A stretch of DNA of 17,298 nt from CBFGWV01 sp965652545 (GCA_965652545.1 CBFGWV010000074.1:1-17298); one strand, 5' to 3'. Numbered from the stretch's first letter, positions 1 to 7,572 are shown. Notes: a model not told the origin generated them from the letters alone. Numbers and translations: made by a program.

Positions 1-995
1 GCGGCGACCAGGTCGGCGCCGGTGAAGCGCTGGCCTACGAGGATGATCGCCAGGGTGTAGATGCCGCCGGCGGTTGCCCCCAGCAGGAACAGCACGGGCC
101 ACACCCAGGCACCCCACAAGGCTGCCGGCGCGAGCAGTGCGGCGCACAGCAGCATGGTCAGCGTGCAGATGCGCAATAACATGTGCCGGTCGACCCGGTC
201 GGCCATCGCGCCGATGGGCAGTTGCAAGGCGATGTTGCCGGCGATGAGCACGGAGACCATCAGCGCCGCATCGGCCGCCGAGAAGCCGTGGCGCAGCCCA
301 AACACTGGCAGGATCGACAGCGAGGCGCCATCGAGAAAGGCGAACAGCATGACCGCGCCGGCCAGGTACGGCGCGCGGCGGAAGAAGCCGGCCACGTTGA
401 AGCTCGGGCGGCCTTCGACCACCGGGGCGCCCTCGCCCAGCAACAGCACCGGCAATGCCGCGGTCGCCAGCACGGTGGCGGCCATCCAGAACGGTGTCGC
501 CCCCTCGATGCCCACCCAGGTGATGAGTGCGGGGCCGGCGGCCATGCAGGCGGAGAACACTGTGCCGTAGACGGCCACCAACGTTCCGCGCCGGTGGTCC
601 TCCACCACTTGGTTGATCCAGGTCTCGGAGATGGTGAACAGTGCGCCGTTGGCCGCGCCCATGGCGAATCGCAGGACGTACCAGGCCGCCAGGTCGTCGA
701 ACACCGGCAACAGCGCAATCGAGCCGGCGCTGACCACCATGGCCGCGTACATCGTGCTGCGCGCACCGATACGGCGCACCAGCGCGGGGATGAGCATCGA
801 GCCCAGCAGCACGGCCACCGCCGGGACCGCCGCCAATGCGCCGATCTGGCCGCCGGGCACGCCACGGCTCTCCAACACCAGCGACACCAGCGGGATGGTA
901 AAGCCCAGGGACAAACCCACCACCGAGATGGAGGCGATGACCGCGATCAGTACCCGGACCCGCCGGGCCGGGTCCATCGTCAGCGCCGAATTCAC
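1..995 (-). CDS. MFS transporter, YcaD-like, 3' part cut by the window edge
   Basis: Reading leftward from a GTG at 995, an uninterrupted frame runs to position 1 and gives at least 331 residues with no stop, so the C-terminus lies outside the window. The product is very hydrophobic, with successive membrane helices (for example residues about 15-40, 50-70 and 80-100). It has major-facilitator features: an arginine pair with R-I-G after the second helix (residues about 74-77), then E-T-W-I-N and R-R-G-T-L-V-A-V-Y in the fourth/fifth-helix region, which resemble the YcaD-like group. The GTG overlaps the puuB stop in a GTGA motif (992-995), implying translational coupling. An ATG six codons later (977) is the alternative start. 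The substrate is unknown. The coupling to puuB suggests uptake or export of a polyamine or a gamma-glutamyl intermediate, but that is inference from position only. Confidence 0.85.
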   Translation of the reverse strand, partial: MNSALTMDPARRVRVLIAVIASISVVGLSLGFTIPLVSLVLESRGVPGGQIGALAAVPAVAVLLGSMLIPALVRRIGARSTMYAAMVVSAGSIALLPVFDDLAAWYVLRFAMGAANGALFTISETWINQVVEDHRRGTLVAVYGTVFSACMAAGPALITWVGIEGATPFWMAATVLATAALPVLLLGEGAPVVEGRPSFNVAGFFRRAPYLAGAVMLFAFLDGASLSILPVFGLRHGFSAADAALMVSVLIAGNIALQLPIGAMADRVDRHMLLRICTLTMLLCAALLAPAALWGAWVWPVLFLLGATAGGIYTLAIILVGQRFTGADLVA

Positions 996-2275
996 GGCAG
1001 CAGGTCGCGGAAACGGTAGTAGAGGTTGCCCAGCACCAGCGCCGGTGTGCGCAGCCATGGCCCGCCGGGAAACGCCCGGTGGCGCAGGCGCTCGAACACA
1101 TCCAGGCGTTCATGTTGTCCGCGAATGGCCTCGGCCAGGATGCGCCCGGCGACGTTGGTCAGCGCCAGCCCGTGACCGGAGAAGCCCTGGGCGTAGTAGA
1201 CGGTGGGCGACAGGCGGCCGAAGTCTGGCCCGCGGTTCATGGTGATGTCGACGAACCCGCCCCAGGCGTGGTCGATGCGCACACCGGCCAGTTGCGGGAA
1301 GACGTTGACCATGCGCCGTCGCAAGGCGCCGCCCACATCGCGTGGCGGCAGGGTGGAGTAGCTCACCAAGCCACCGAACAGCAGGCGGTGGTCGGCACTG
1401 CGGCGAAAGTAGTCGAGCACGAACTGCACATCGGAGGCGCAGGCGTTGCCCGGCAGCAGTTCGCCCGCCCGCGCCGCGCCCAACGGCTCGGTGGTGGCGA
1501 CGTAGGTGCCCACCGGCATGATGCGCGACCACAATCGGCGAGAGAGCGAGCCGATGTACGCGTTGCCGGCCAGCACGACGGTGTCGCAGTCCACCCGTCC
1601 GGTGGCGGTCTCCACCCAGGGCTTGTCGCCCTCGTGCAGACGCACCACCCGACTGCCCTCGTGGATGACCGCACCGGCGGCCTGCGCGGCCCGCGCCAGG
1701 CCCAGGCAGTAGTTCAGCGGGTGCAGATGACCGCCGCCATGGTCGAGGACGGCGGCACGGAAGCGGTCGGAGCCGATGACTTTGTGCAGGTCCCCGTGCG
1801 GGACGAACTCAAGGTCCTCGTAGCCGTAGCGTTCGGCCATCTCGGCCTGCCACTGACGCAGCTCCCCGACCTGGCGCGGTTTGAGCGCCAGCGACAATGC
1901 GCCCCAGGTCAGATCGCAGTCGATGCCGCGGTGGGCGACGTTGCGGCGGACGATGTCCACCGCCTCGACCGAAAAGTCCCACAGACGGCGGGCGTCCGCT
2001 GCGCCCAGTTGAGCCTCCAGCACCTCTTGCCCGCAGGCGTAGCCGGTCAGCAACTGCCCGCCGTTGCGCCCGGTGGCGCCCCAACCGACGCGCTCGGCCT
2101 CGAGCACGATGACGTTGTAACCGTGCTCGGCCAGCTCCAGCGCCGTGGCGATGCCGGTGATCCCACCGCCGACGACGCACACGTCGGCCCGCACCTGCCC
2201 CGTCAACGGTGGGCAGTCGGGGAACGGGTGGGCGGTGGCGGCGTAGTAGGACGGTTCGTGCGCGGCTGGCGACAC
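992..2275 (-). CDS. puuB: FAD-dependent gamma-glutamylpolyamine oxidoreductase (PuuB/PauB type)
   Basis: The 427-residue product belongs to the DAO family of FAD amine oxidases and matches the usual PuuB length (about 426). Near the N-terminus (residues 31-60) is the dinucleotide-binding fold: V-V-G-G-G-I-T-G, then the acidic end of beta-2 in V-L-E-A-E. The R-V-G-W-G-A-T-G-R-N-G-G-Q segment (residues about 62-74) is typical of PuuB-like enzymes. The family oxidises gamma-glutamylputrescine to gamma-glutamyl-gamma-aminobutyraldehyde with release of ammonia and H2O2. The start is a GTG at 2275, chosen because GGAG (2281-2284) sits five bases upstream. The gene lies downstream of the spuI-type synthetase, which makes its substrate, and is fused by a 4-bp overlap to the MFS gene. 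A heptad repeat array begins just upstream of its ribosome site. Activity on spermidine conjugates is possible. Confidence 0.9.
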   Translation of the reverse strand: MSPAAHEPSYYAATAHPFPDCPPLTGQVRADVCVVGGGITGIATALELAEHGYNVIVLEAERVGWGATGRNGGQLLTGYACGQEVLEAQLGAADARRLWDFSVEAVDIVRRNVAHRGIDCDLTWGALSLALKPRQVGELRQWQAEMAERYGYEDLEFVPHGDLHKVIGSDRFRAAVLDHGGGHLHPLNYCLGLARAAQAAGAVIHEGSRVVRLHEGDKPWVETATGRVDCDTVVLAGNAYIGSLSRRLWSRIMPVGTYVATTEPLGAARAGELLPGNACASDVQFVLDYFRRSADHRLLFGGLVSYSTLPPRDVGGALRRRMVNVFPQLAGVRIDHAWGGFVDITMNRGPDFGRLSPTVYYAQGFSGHGLALTNVAGRILAEAIRGQHERLDVFERLRHRAFPGGPWLRTPALVLGNLYYRFRDLLP

Positions 2276-2280
2276 GGGGG

Positions 2281-2284
2281 CTCC
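2281..2284 (-). promoter_or_regulatory. Ribosome binding site of puuB
   Basis: GGAG on the minus strand, five bases before the GTG at 2275. It supports that non-ATG start. Only three bases separate it from the A/T heptad array (2288-2308), so pairing of the two arrays in the mRNA would end right beside this site. Confidence 0.6.
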
Positions 2285-2287
2285 AGT

Positions 2288-2308
2288 TAAGTTTTAAGTT
2301 TTAAGTTT
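2288..2308. repeat. Tandem heptad array, three copies of TAAGTTT
   Basis: Three perfect back-to-back copies of TAAGTTT lie between spuI and puuB. The reverse complement of 2289-2308 occurs in the second array at 2394-2426, so the two arrays form a 20-bp perfect inverted repeat enclosing about 85 bp. The composition is pure A/T/G steps in an otherwise GC-rich region. Confidence 0.9.
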
Positions 2309-2309
2309 G

Positions 2310-2324
2310 CGGAGCCTGACTCCG
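2310..2324. repeat. Short hairpin between the heptad arrays
   Basis: CGGAG (2310-2314), a five-base loop, then CTCCG (2320-2324). There is no T-run after it on either strand, so it does not look like an intrinsic terminator. It sits inside the loop formed by the flanking inverted heptad arrays. Confidence 0.5.
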
Positions 2325-2393
2325 GAATCGATGACACTCGACATGTTTCCCATTTTCTTTGCATACACCCGCACCCTCGAAAACCTTCCACGT

Positions 2394-2426
2394 AAAACTT
2401 AAAACTTAAAACTTAAAACTTAAAAC
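2394..2426. repeat. Tandem heptad array, about 4.7 copies of AAAACTT
   Basis: Four perfect copies of AAAACTT (2394-2421) are followed by a partial copy, AAAAC. It is the inverted counterpart of the array at 2288-2308. It starts 8 bases beyond the spuI stop codon on the minus-strand transcript, so both arrays would be transcribed in the spuI-puuB message. Confidence 0.9.
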
Positions 2427-2434
2427 CCCTACCC

Positions 2435-3805
2435 CTACACCGGCCTCAGGTACCACTCCAGCTCCAACGGCGTAACCCGGCGAATGAACTCGGTCCGCTC
2501 GCTGTGCTTGTTGGCGACGTATACCCGGCAGAACTCATCACCGAGATACTCCCCCAGGACCTGTGAGTCGCGGAAGCGGTTCAATGCCTCCTCCCAGGTG
2601 ATGGGCAGGCCGTTGCTGCTGTCGGCGTAGGCGTTGCCCTTGGTCTCGGGGATCGGCTCATGGCCGCGGGTCAGCCCGTAATGGATGCCCGCCAGCAGAC
2701 TGGCGACCAGCAGGTAGGGGTTGGCGTCGGCGCCGGCCACGCGGTGTTCGATGCGGGTGGCCTCGTTCGGGCCGCAGGGGATGCGCACGGCGGTGGTGCG
2801 GTTGTTGTAGCCCCAGTTGGGCGACAGCGGCACGAAGTGGCCGGCCTGGAAGCGGCGGAAGGAGTTGGCGTTAGGGGCGAAGATCGCCATTGAGTCGGGC
2901 ATCAATTCGAGCAGGCCCGCGATGGCGTGCAACAGCTCGGGCGACTCGCGGTCGCCGTCGTACTCGAACACGTTACGGCCCTGGGCATCGAGCATGCTGA
3001 TATGCACGTGCATGCCGCTGCCGGAGAGGTCGTCGTACGGCCGCGCCATGAAGGTCGCTTCCATGGCGTGGTTGAGCGCCACGCCTTTGATCAACCGCTT
3101 GAGCATGATGGCGTGGTCGCAGGCTGAGAGCACGTCATCTTCGTGGTGCAGGTTGATCTCGTACTGCCCCGGGGCGTATTCGGCCACCGCCGTGTCCGCC
3201 GGCAGGCCCTGAACGGCCGCGGCGCTGGCGATGGACTCCAGAAAGTCAGCGTAGTCGTCCAACTCGTCGATGCCGTAGACCGAGGTCTTGAACTCACGCT
3301 CGCCGGTCTTGGGCGACACCGGCGGTTGCGGCCGGCCGTCGGCATCGCGACGCTGGTCGATGAGGTAGAACTCCATCTCCACGGCGATTACCGGGCGCAG
3401 CCCCAGGGCCGTGAAGCGGTCGACCACGCTCTTGAGCACATGACGCGGGTCGCAGAAGAACGGCCTGCCGTCCTCTTCGTACATGCTCATGAACAACTGC
3501 GCCATGGGCCGCGGCTGCCAGGGCGTCGGGCGCAGGGTGGAGGGGACCGGCCAGCAGACGCGATCGGCGTCGCCCTGCTCGAACCCCAGACCGGTTTCCT
3601 CGACCGTATCGCCGGTGATGTTGGCCCCGAACAATGACCCGGGCAGCGAGACCCCGTCGCGGAACACCTTGGTCAATGCGCTGCGATTGACGCGCTTGCC
3701 GCGGATGATGCCATTGGCATCGGCGATCAACAGGTCCACCGTGCCGATATCGGGGTGGTTTTCGAGAAACTGCTCAGCTTCCTGAACATCTGCACGGGTG
3801 ACCAT
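2435..3805 (-). CDS. spuI: Gamma-glutamylpolyamine synthetase, SpuI/PuuA type (glutamine synthetase fold)
   Basis: The 456-residue product is a glutamine synthetase-like ligase that uses ATP to join glutamate to putrescine or another polyamine, the first step of the gamma-glutamylation pathway. Visible active-site blocks are E-M-E-F (143-146), E-Y-A-P-G-Q-Y-E-I-N (209-218), G-M-H-V-H (264-268), W-G-Y-N-N-R-T-T (331-338), and R-I-E-H-R-V-A-G-A-D-A-N-P-Y (351-364). Together these supply the metal ligands and the glutamate/ATP arginines. The ATG at 3805 is preferred over the in-frame GTG at 3811, because GAGAGG (3814-3819) is 8 bases from the ATG but only 2 from the GTG. The gene is first in the leftward unit and divergent from spuA, exactly as spuI is placed in P. 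aeruginosa. Assignment to polyamine rather than ammonia rests on the cluster context and motif style. Confidence 0.9.
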   Translation of the reverse strand: MVTRADVQEAEQFLENHPDIGTVDLLIADANGIIRGKRVNRSALTKVFRDGVSLPGSLFGANITGDTVEETGLGFEQGDADRVCWPVPSTLRPTPWQPRPMAQLFMSMYEEDGRPFFCDPRHVLKSVVDRFTALGLRPVIAVEMEFYLIDQRRDADGRPQPPVSPKTGEREFKTSVYGIDELDDYADFLESIASAAAVQGLPADTAVAEYAPGQYEINLHHEDDVLSACDHAIMLKRLIKGVALNHAMEATFMARPYDDLSGSGMHVHISMLDAQGRNVFEYDGDRESPELLHAIAGLLELMPDSMAIFAPNANSFRRFQAGHFVPLSPNWGYNNRTTAVRIPCGPNEATRIEHRVAGADANPYLLVASLLAGIHYGLTRGHEPIPETKGNAYADSSNGLPITWEEALNRFRDSQVLGEYLGDEFCRVYVANKHSERTEFIRRVTPLELEWYLRPV

Positions 3806-3813
3806 GCACACGA

Positions 3814-3819
3814 CCTCTC
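3814..3819 (-). promoter_or_regulatory. Ribosome binding site that decides the spuI start
   Basis: GAGAGG on the minus strand. The 8-base spacing to the ATG at 3805 is normal, whereas the 2-base gap to the GTG at 3811 would be too short. Confidence 0.65.
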
Positions 3820-4031
3820 ATTGACCGGCGTCGATACCGGCATTAATAAAAGCTACCTTACTCCGAACTCAGAGGGGCCGGGAAGCCCGTCGTGAGGCCC
3901 TATAGGGGCTGCGGGGGCCGGCCTGCGGGGGCGTAGACAGGACTTCGCCGCTGGCCTACCTTAGGCCAATACGACCTTCCAATCACACACCGGCGGCTTC
4001 GTCCAGGCCGCGGGTGATTAAGATACTGAAC
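3820..4031. promoter_or_regulatory. Divergent promoter/operator region between spuI and spuA
   Basis: About 210 bp separate the two divergent starts, and this stretch must hold both promoters. It contains an AT-rich patch (about 3841-3862, including TATTAA read on the minus strand as a weak -10 candidate for spuI). It also holds a 10-bp palindrome CCCTATAGGG at 3898-3907 and a 6-3-6 palindrome at 3953-3967. The octamer CTACCTTA occurs twice in direct orientation (3853-3860 and 3956-3963), the second copy inside the palindrome. No convincing -35/-10 pair was found for the rightward unit. Confidence 0.55.
3953..3967. promoter_or_regulatory. Candidate operator palindrome
   Basis: GGCCTA, a three-base centre CCT, then TAGGCC: perfect arms, 65 bp upstream of the spuA ATG. 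The core CTACCTTA is repeated at 3853-3860 near the spuI start. The placement suits a repressor or activator controlling both directions, but the protein is unknown and no regulator gene is in the window. Confidence 0.35.
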
Positions 4032-4796
4032 ATGCCCTCGCTCACACCGCTGGTCGCCGTACCTGCCTGCCGCAAGTTCATCGGCGTGCACCCGTTCCAC
4101 ACCGCGGGAGAAAAATACCTCACCGCCCTGAGCGATGTCGCCGGTGTACTGCCGGTGGTGTTGCCCGTTCTCGGTGCGCGTCTGAGCCCCGCGCAGGTGC
4201 TCTGCCGCGTCGATGGCATCCTGCTGACCGGCAGCCATTCCAATGTGGAGCCGCATCACTACCAGGGGCCGCCGAGTGCCGATGGCACCATGCACGACCC
4301 GGACCGGGACGCCACCACCTTGCCGCTGATCCGCGCGGCGATCGCCGCCGGTGTGCCGTTGTTCGCCATCTGCCGCGGCTTTCAGGAGCTGAACGTCGCG
4401 CTTGGGGGTACGCTGCATCAACGCGTCCACGAGCTCGAGGGCTTCATGGATCACCGCGAGGACAGCGAGGCGGCTCTCGAGGTGCAGTACGGTCCGGCAC
4501 ACCCTGTGCATCTGTCCGCCAACGGGCGGCTGCGGCGCTGGTTCGATCGCGACCGGCTGACGGTCAATTCGGTGCACTGGCAGGGTATCGACCGGCTGGC
4601 CCCGGGCCTGACCGTCGAGGCCACGGCGCCCGATGGGCTGGTCGAGGCGGTGCATGTGACCGATGCGGCTGGATTCACGCTCGGGGTGCAATGGCACCCC
4701 GAGTGGCGCGCCGGGGAAAATCCCGATTCCCAGGTGTTGTTCAACGCGTTCGGGGATGCTTGCCGGGCATTCGCGGCCGACCGGGCAGCCCTATGA
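4032..4796 (+). CDS. puuD: Gamma-glutamyl-gamma-aminobutyrate hydrolase (PuuD/SpuA)
   Basis: This is a class I glutamine amidotransferase-like hydrolase (peptidase C26) that cleaves gamma-glutamyl-GABA to glutamate and GABA, the last step of the gamma-glutamylated putrescine route. With the ATG at 4032 the product has 254 residues, the usual PuuD length. The catalytic triad then falls at Cys114 (F-A-I-C-R-G-F-Q-E) with His222 and Glu224 (Q-W-H-P-E-W), the same numbering I recall for E. coli PuuD. The oxyanion/first-strand block is L-L-T-G-S-H-S-N-V-E-P (64-74). An in-frame GTG at 4014 would add six residues. Neither start has a strong ribosome site, so the numbering match decides for the ATG. 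It is first gene of the rightward unit, 24 bp before the second synthetase, as spuA precedes spuB in Pseudomonas. Confidence 0.92.
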   Translation: MPSLTPLVAVPACRKFIGVHPFHTAGEKYLTALSDVAGVLPVVLPVLGARLSPAQVLCRVDGILLTGSHSNVEPHHYQGPPSADGTMHDPDRDATTLPLIRAAIAAGVPLFAICRGFQELNVALGGTLHQRVHELEGFMDHREDSEAALEVQYGPAHPVHLSANGRLRRWFDRDRLTVNSVHWQGIDRLAPGLTVEATAPDGLVEAVHVTDAAGFTLGVQWHPEWRAGENPDSQVLFNAFGDACRAFAADRAAL

Positions 4797-4820
4797 GTTC
4801 GGGCCCTTTTTGAGGCATTT

Positions 4821-6161
4821 ATGAAGGATGAAGAACTGCAAGACTGGTTCAAGGAACACCGGATAACGGAAGTCGAGGCCATCGTCCCGGACATCTCGGG
4901 CGTGGCCAGGGGCAAGATCCTTCCTGCGCACAAGTATTGGCAGGAACGGGGCATGCGCCTGCCCGAGGGGATCTTCCTGCAGACGGTCACCGGCGACTAT
5001 CCGGAAGACGACAGCATGATCTCCCAGGCGGAGATCGACATCGTCCTGAAGCCCGACCTGCGCACGCTGTGCCCGGTGCCCTGGGCCAACGAGCCTACCG
5101 CCCAGATCATCCACGATGCGTTCTATCACGACGGGCGCACGGTGGAGATCGCCCCGCGCCACATCCTGCGCCGCATCCTCAAGCTCTACGACGAACGCGG
5201 CTGGCGGCCCCAGGTGGCGCCGGAGCTGGAGTTCTACCTGGTCAAGCCCAACCTCGATGCCGACTACCCGCTGGAGCCGCCGGTGGGACGCTCCGGCCGC
5301 CCGGAGACCGGGCGCCAGTCGTACAGCATCGATGCGGTGAACGAGTTCGAGCCGCTGTTCGAGGACGTGTACAACTGGTGCGAGGCGCAGGGCCTGGCGG
5401 TGGATACGCTGATCCACGAGGAAGGGCTGGCGCAGTTGGAGATCAACCTGCTGCATGGCGATGCGCTGGATCTGGCCGACCAGGCGTTCCGCTTCAAGCG
5501 CACGATGCGCGAGGCGGCGCTCAAGCACAAGATTTACGCCACGTTCATGGCCAAGCCCATGGCCGACCAGCCCGGCAGCGCCATGCACATCCACCAGAGC
5601 GTGCTGGACAAGCGCACCGGCAAGAACATCTTCAGCGACGACGACGGCAACCCCACGCCGCTGTTCTTCCACCATATCGGCGGGCTGCAGAAGTACCTGC
5701 CCGATGCGCTGGCGCTGATGTGCCCCAACGTGAACTCCTACCGCCGCTTCTCGCGCCTGCACTCCTCGCCCATCAATGTGGAGTGGGGCTACGACAACCG
5801 CACCACCGGGCTGCGCGTACCGGTCGCGCCGCCCCAGGCGCGGCGCATCGAAAACCGCGTCGCCGGTGCCGATGCCAACCCGTACCTGGCCATCGCCGCC
5901 TCGCTGGCCTGCGGCTTCCTCGGCATGATGGAGCAGATCGACCCCACCGCCCCGCAGGAGGGCAGCGCCTACGAGGGCGAGTTCGCCTTCCCGCGCACAC
6001 TGGGCGAGGCACTCATCGGCCTGACGGCCAACAGTACCCTGAGCGAGATTTTCGGCGAGCGCTTCGTGGCCGTGTTCCACGCGGTGAAAGACACCGAGTA
6101 CGAGGCCTTCAGCCACGTGATCAGCTCGTGGGAACGCGAATACCTGCTACTGAACGTGTGA
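4821..6161 (+). CDS. spuB: Second glutamylpolyamine synthetase, SpuB type (glutamine synthetase fold)
   Basis: The 446-residue glutamine synthetase-like ligase has all blocks in order: E-L-E-F (135-138), E-G-L-A-Q-L-E-I-N (201-209), A-M-H-I-H-Q (254-259), E-W-G-Y-D-N-R-T-T (321-329), and R-R-I-E-N-R-V-A-G-A-D-A-N-P-Y (341-355). It clearly differs from the divergent spuI product (for example A-M-H-I-H against G-M-H-V-H, and L-H-S-S-P-I-N-V-E-W against V-P-L-S-P-N-W), so it is not a recent duplicate. It probably gamma-glutamylates a polyamine. Whether the two enzymes divide putrescine and spermidine between them cannot be read from sequence. The start at 4821 has TGAGGC a few bases upstream. 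The stop lies only 4 bp before spuC, so co-transcription is near certain. Confidence 0.9.
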   Translation: MKDEELQDWFKEHRITEVEAIVPDISGVARGKILPAHKYWQERGMRLPEGIFLQTVTGDYPEDDSMISQAEIDIVLKPDLRTLCPVPWANEPTAQIIHDAFYHDGRTVEIAPRHILRRILKLYDERGWRPQVAPELEFYLVKPNLDADYPLEPPVGRSGRPETGRQSYSIDAVNEFEPLFEDVYNWCEAQGLAVDTLIHEEGLAQLEINLLHGDALDLADQAFRFKRTMREAALKHKIYATFMAKPMADQPGSAMHIHQSVLDKRTGKNIFSDDDGNPTPLFFHHIGGLQKYLPDALALMCPNVNSYRRFSRLHSSPINVEWGYDNRTTGLRVPVAPPQARRIENRVAGADANPYLAIAASLACGFLGMMEQIDPTAPQEGSAYEGEFAFPRTLGEALIGLTANSTLSEIFGERFVAVFHAVKDTEYEAFSHVISSWEREYLLLNV

Positions 6162-6165
6162 CGAC

Positions 6166-7524
6166 ATGACCCAGACCCAGCATTGGCAGCAGTTGGACCG
6201 CAAGCACCATCTGCACCCGTTTTCCGACCACAAGAGCCTTTACGCCAAGGGCAGCCGCATCATCACGCGCGCCGAGGGCATCTACCTGTGGGACTCCGAC
6301 GGCAACCGCATCCTCGATGGCATGTCCGGCCTGTGGTGCGTCAACGTCGGCTACGGCCGCAAGGAACTGGCCGATGCCGCCTACCGGCAGTTGATGGAAC
6401 TGCCCTACTACAACAATTTCTTCCAGTGCACGCACCCGCCGGCGGTCGCCCTGGCCGAGGCCCTGGACGCGGTCACGCCGCCGCAGTTCAGCCGGGTGTT
6501 CTTCACCGGCTCGGGCAGTGAGTCCAACGACACCGTCATCCGCCTGGTGCGCCATTTCTGGGCCTTGCAGGACAAGCCGGACAAACAGGTGATCATCAGC
6601 CGGGTCAACGCCTACCACGGCTCGACGGTGGGCGGCGCCTCGCTGGGTGGCATGAAGCCCATGCATGCCCAGGGCGGGCTGCCCATCCCCGGCATCGTGC
6701 ACATCGACCAGCCGTACTGGTTCGGCAGCGACCGCAGCCTGTCGCCGGACGCCTTTGGCCTGAAGACTGCACGCGCGCTGGCCGATGCCATCGAGAGCAT
6801 CGGGGTGGACAAGGTGGCCGCGTTCATCGCCGAGCCCATCCAGGGCGCCGGCGGGGTGATCATCCCGCCGGACACCTACTGGCCGGAGATCCAGCGCATC
6901 TGCGACCACTACGGCATCCTGCTGGTGGCCGACGAGGTCATCTGCGGCTTCGGCCGCACCGGGTACTGGTTCGGCTCCGACTATTACGCCATCACGCCCG
7001 ACCTGATGAGCGTGGCCAAGGGCTTGTCATCGGGGTATCAGCCGATCGGCGGCGTGCTGGTGTCCGACCGTGTTGCCGATGTGCTGATCGAATCCGGCGG
7101 CGAGTTCTACCACGGCTACACCTACTCCGGTCATCCGGTGGCCTGCGCCGTGGCCACCGAAAACCTGCGCATCCTTCAGGACGAAAAACTCCCCGACCGG
7201 GTACGCGACGACACCGGCCCGTATCTGCAGCGTCGCTGGCGCGAGCTGGCCGACCACCCCCTGGTGGGCGAGGTGCGCGGCATCGGTTTTCTCGGTGCGC
7301 TGGAGCTGGTCAAGGACAAGGCCTCCGGCGAGCGCTTCCCGAATGTCGGCACGGTGGGCACGCTGTGCCGCGACATCTGCGTGGCCAACGGCCTGGTGAT
7401 GCGCGCAGTGGGCGATACGATGATCATGGCGCCGCCGTTCATCTGCACCCGCGAGCAGATCGATGAATTGGTCGACACTGCACTGCGTTGCCTCGATTTG
7501 ACCCAATCCGCGATAACCGCATGA
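6166..7524 (+). CDS. spuC: Polyamine (putrescine):pyruvate aminotransferase SpuC
   Basis: The 452-residue product is a class III PLP-dependent aminotransferase, the usual length of SpuC. Visible landmarks are G-S-G-S-E-S-N-D (115-122, phosphate-binding loop), N-A-Y-H-G-S-T (148-154), the cofactor aspartate D256 in V-A-D-E-V-I-C-G-F-G-R-T-G, and the Schiff-base lysine K285 in S-V-A-K-G-L-S-S-G-Y. The L-W-C-V-N-V-G-Y-G block near residue 56 is typical of the putrescine/omega-amine:pyruvate group. The reaction gives 4-aminobutanal from putrescine with pyruvate as acceptor, an entry to GABA that does not need glutamylation. The gene begins 4 bp after spuB and is followed by a 62-bp gap to the receptor gene. 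The exact amine range (putrescine, cadaverine, others) is not determined by sequence. Confidence 0.92.
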   Translation: MTQTQHWQQLDRKHHLHPFSDHKSLYAKGSRIITRAEGIYLWDSDGNRILDGMSGLWCVNVGYGRKELADAAYRQLMELPYYNNFFQCTHPPAVALAEALDAVTPPQFSRVFFTGSGSESNDTVIRLVRHFWALQDKPDKQVIISRVNAYHGSTVGGASLGGMKPMHAQGGLPIPGIVHIDQPYWFGSDRSLSPDAFGLKTARALADAIESIGVDKVAAFIAEPIQGAGGVIIPPDTYWPEIQRICDHYGILLVADEVICGFGRTGYWFGSDYYAITPDLMSVAKGLSSGYQPIGGVLVSDRVADVLIESGGEFYHGYTYSGHPVACAVATENLRILQDEKLPDRVRDDTGPYLQRRWRELADHPLVGEVRGIGFLGALELVKDKASGERFPNVGTVGTLCRDICVANGLVMRAVGDTMIMAPPFICTREQIDELVDTALRCLDLTQSAITA

Positions 7525-7572
7525 GTCGCGTGACTGACGCTTGGCTATTCTTGCTCTTAAACCACAACACCC

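Noticed and set aside
183..1019. Long plus-strand open frame opposite the MFS gene
   Set aside because: The translation is rich in H, R, Q and G with no family features, which is typical of the antisense of GC-rich coding DNA. The minus-strand MFS frame explains the region.
1079..2290. 403-codon plus-strand open frame opposite puuB
   Set aside because: Antisense shadow of puuB. The minus strand has the FAD-binding motif and a ribosome site.
4791..6116. 441-codon minus-strand open frame
   Set aside because: Antisense of spuB, low-complexity V/L/H/R/G composition, no motif. The plus-strand synthetase has every catalytic block.
7541..7555. Sigma-54-like promoter TTGG...TTGCT before potF
   Set aside because: The GG and GC dinucleotides are separated by 8 bases rather than the 10 that sigma-54 requires.
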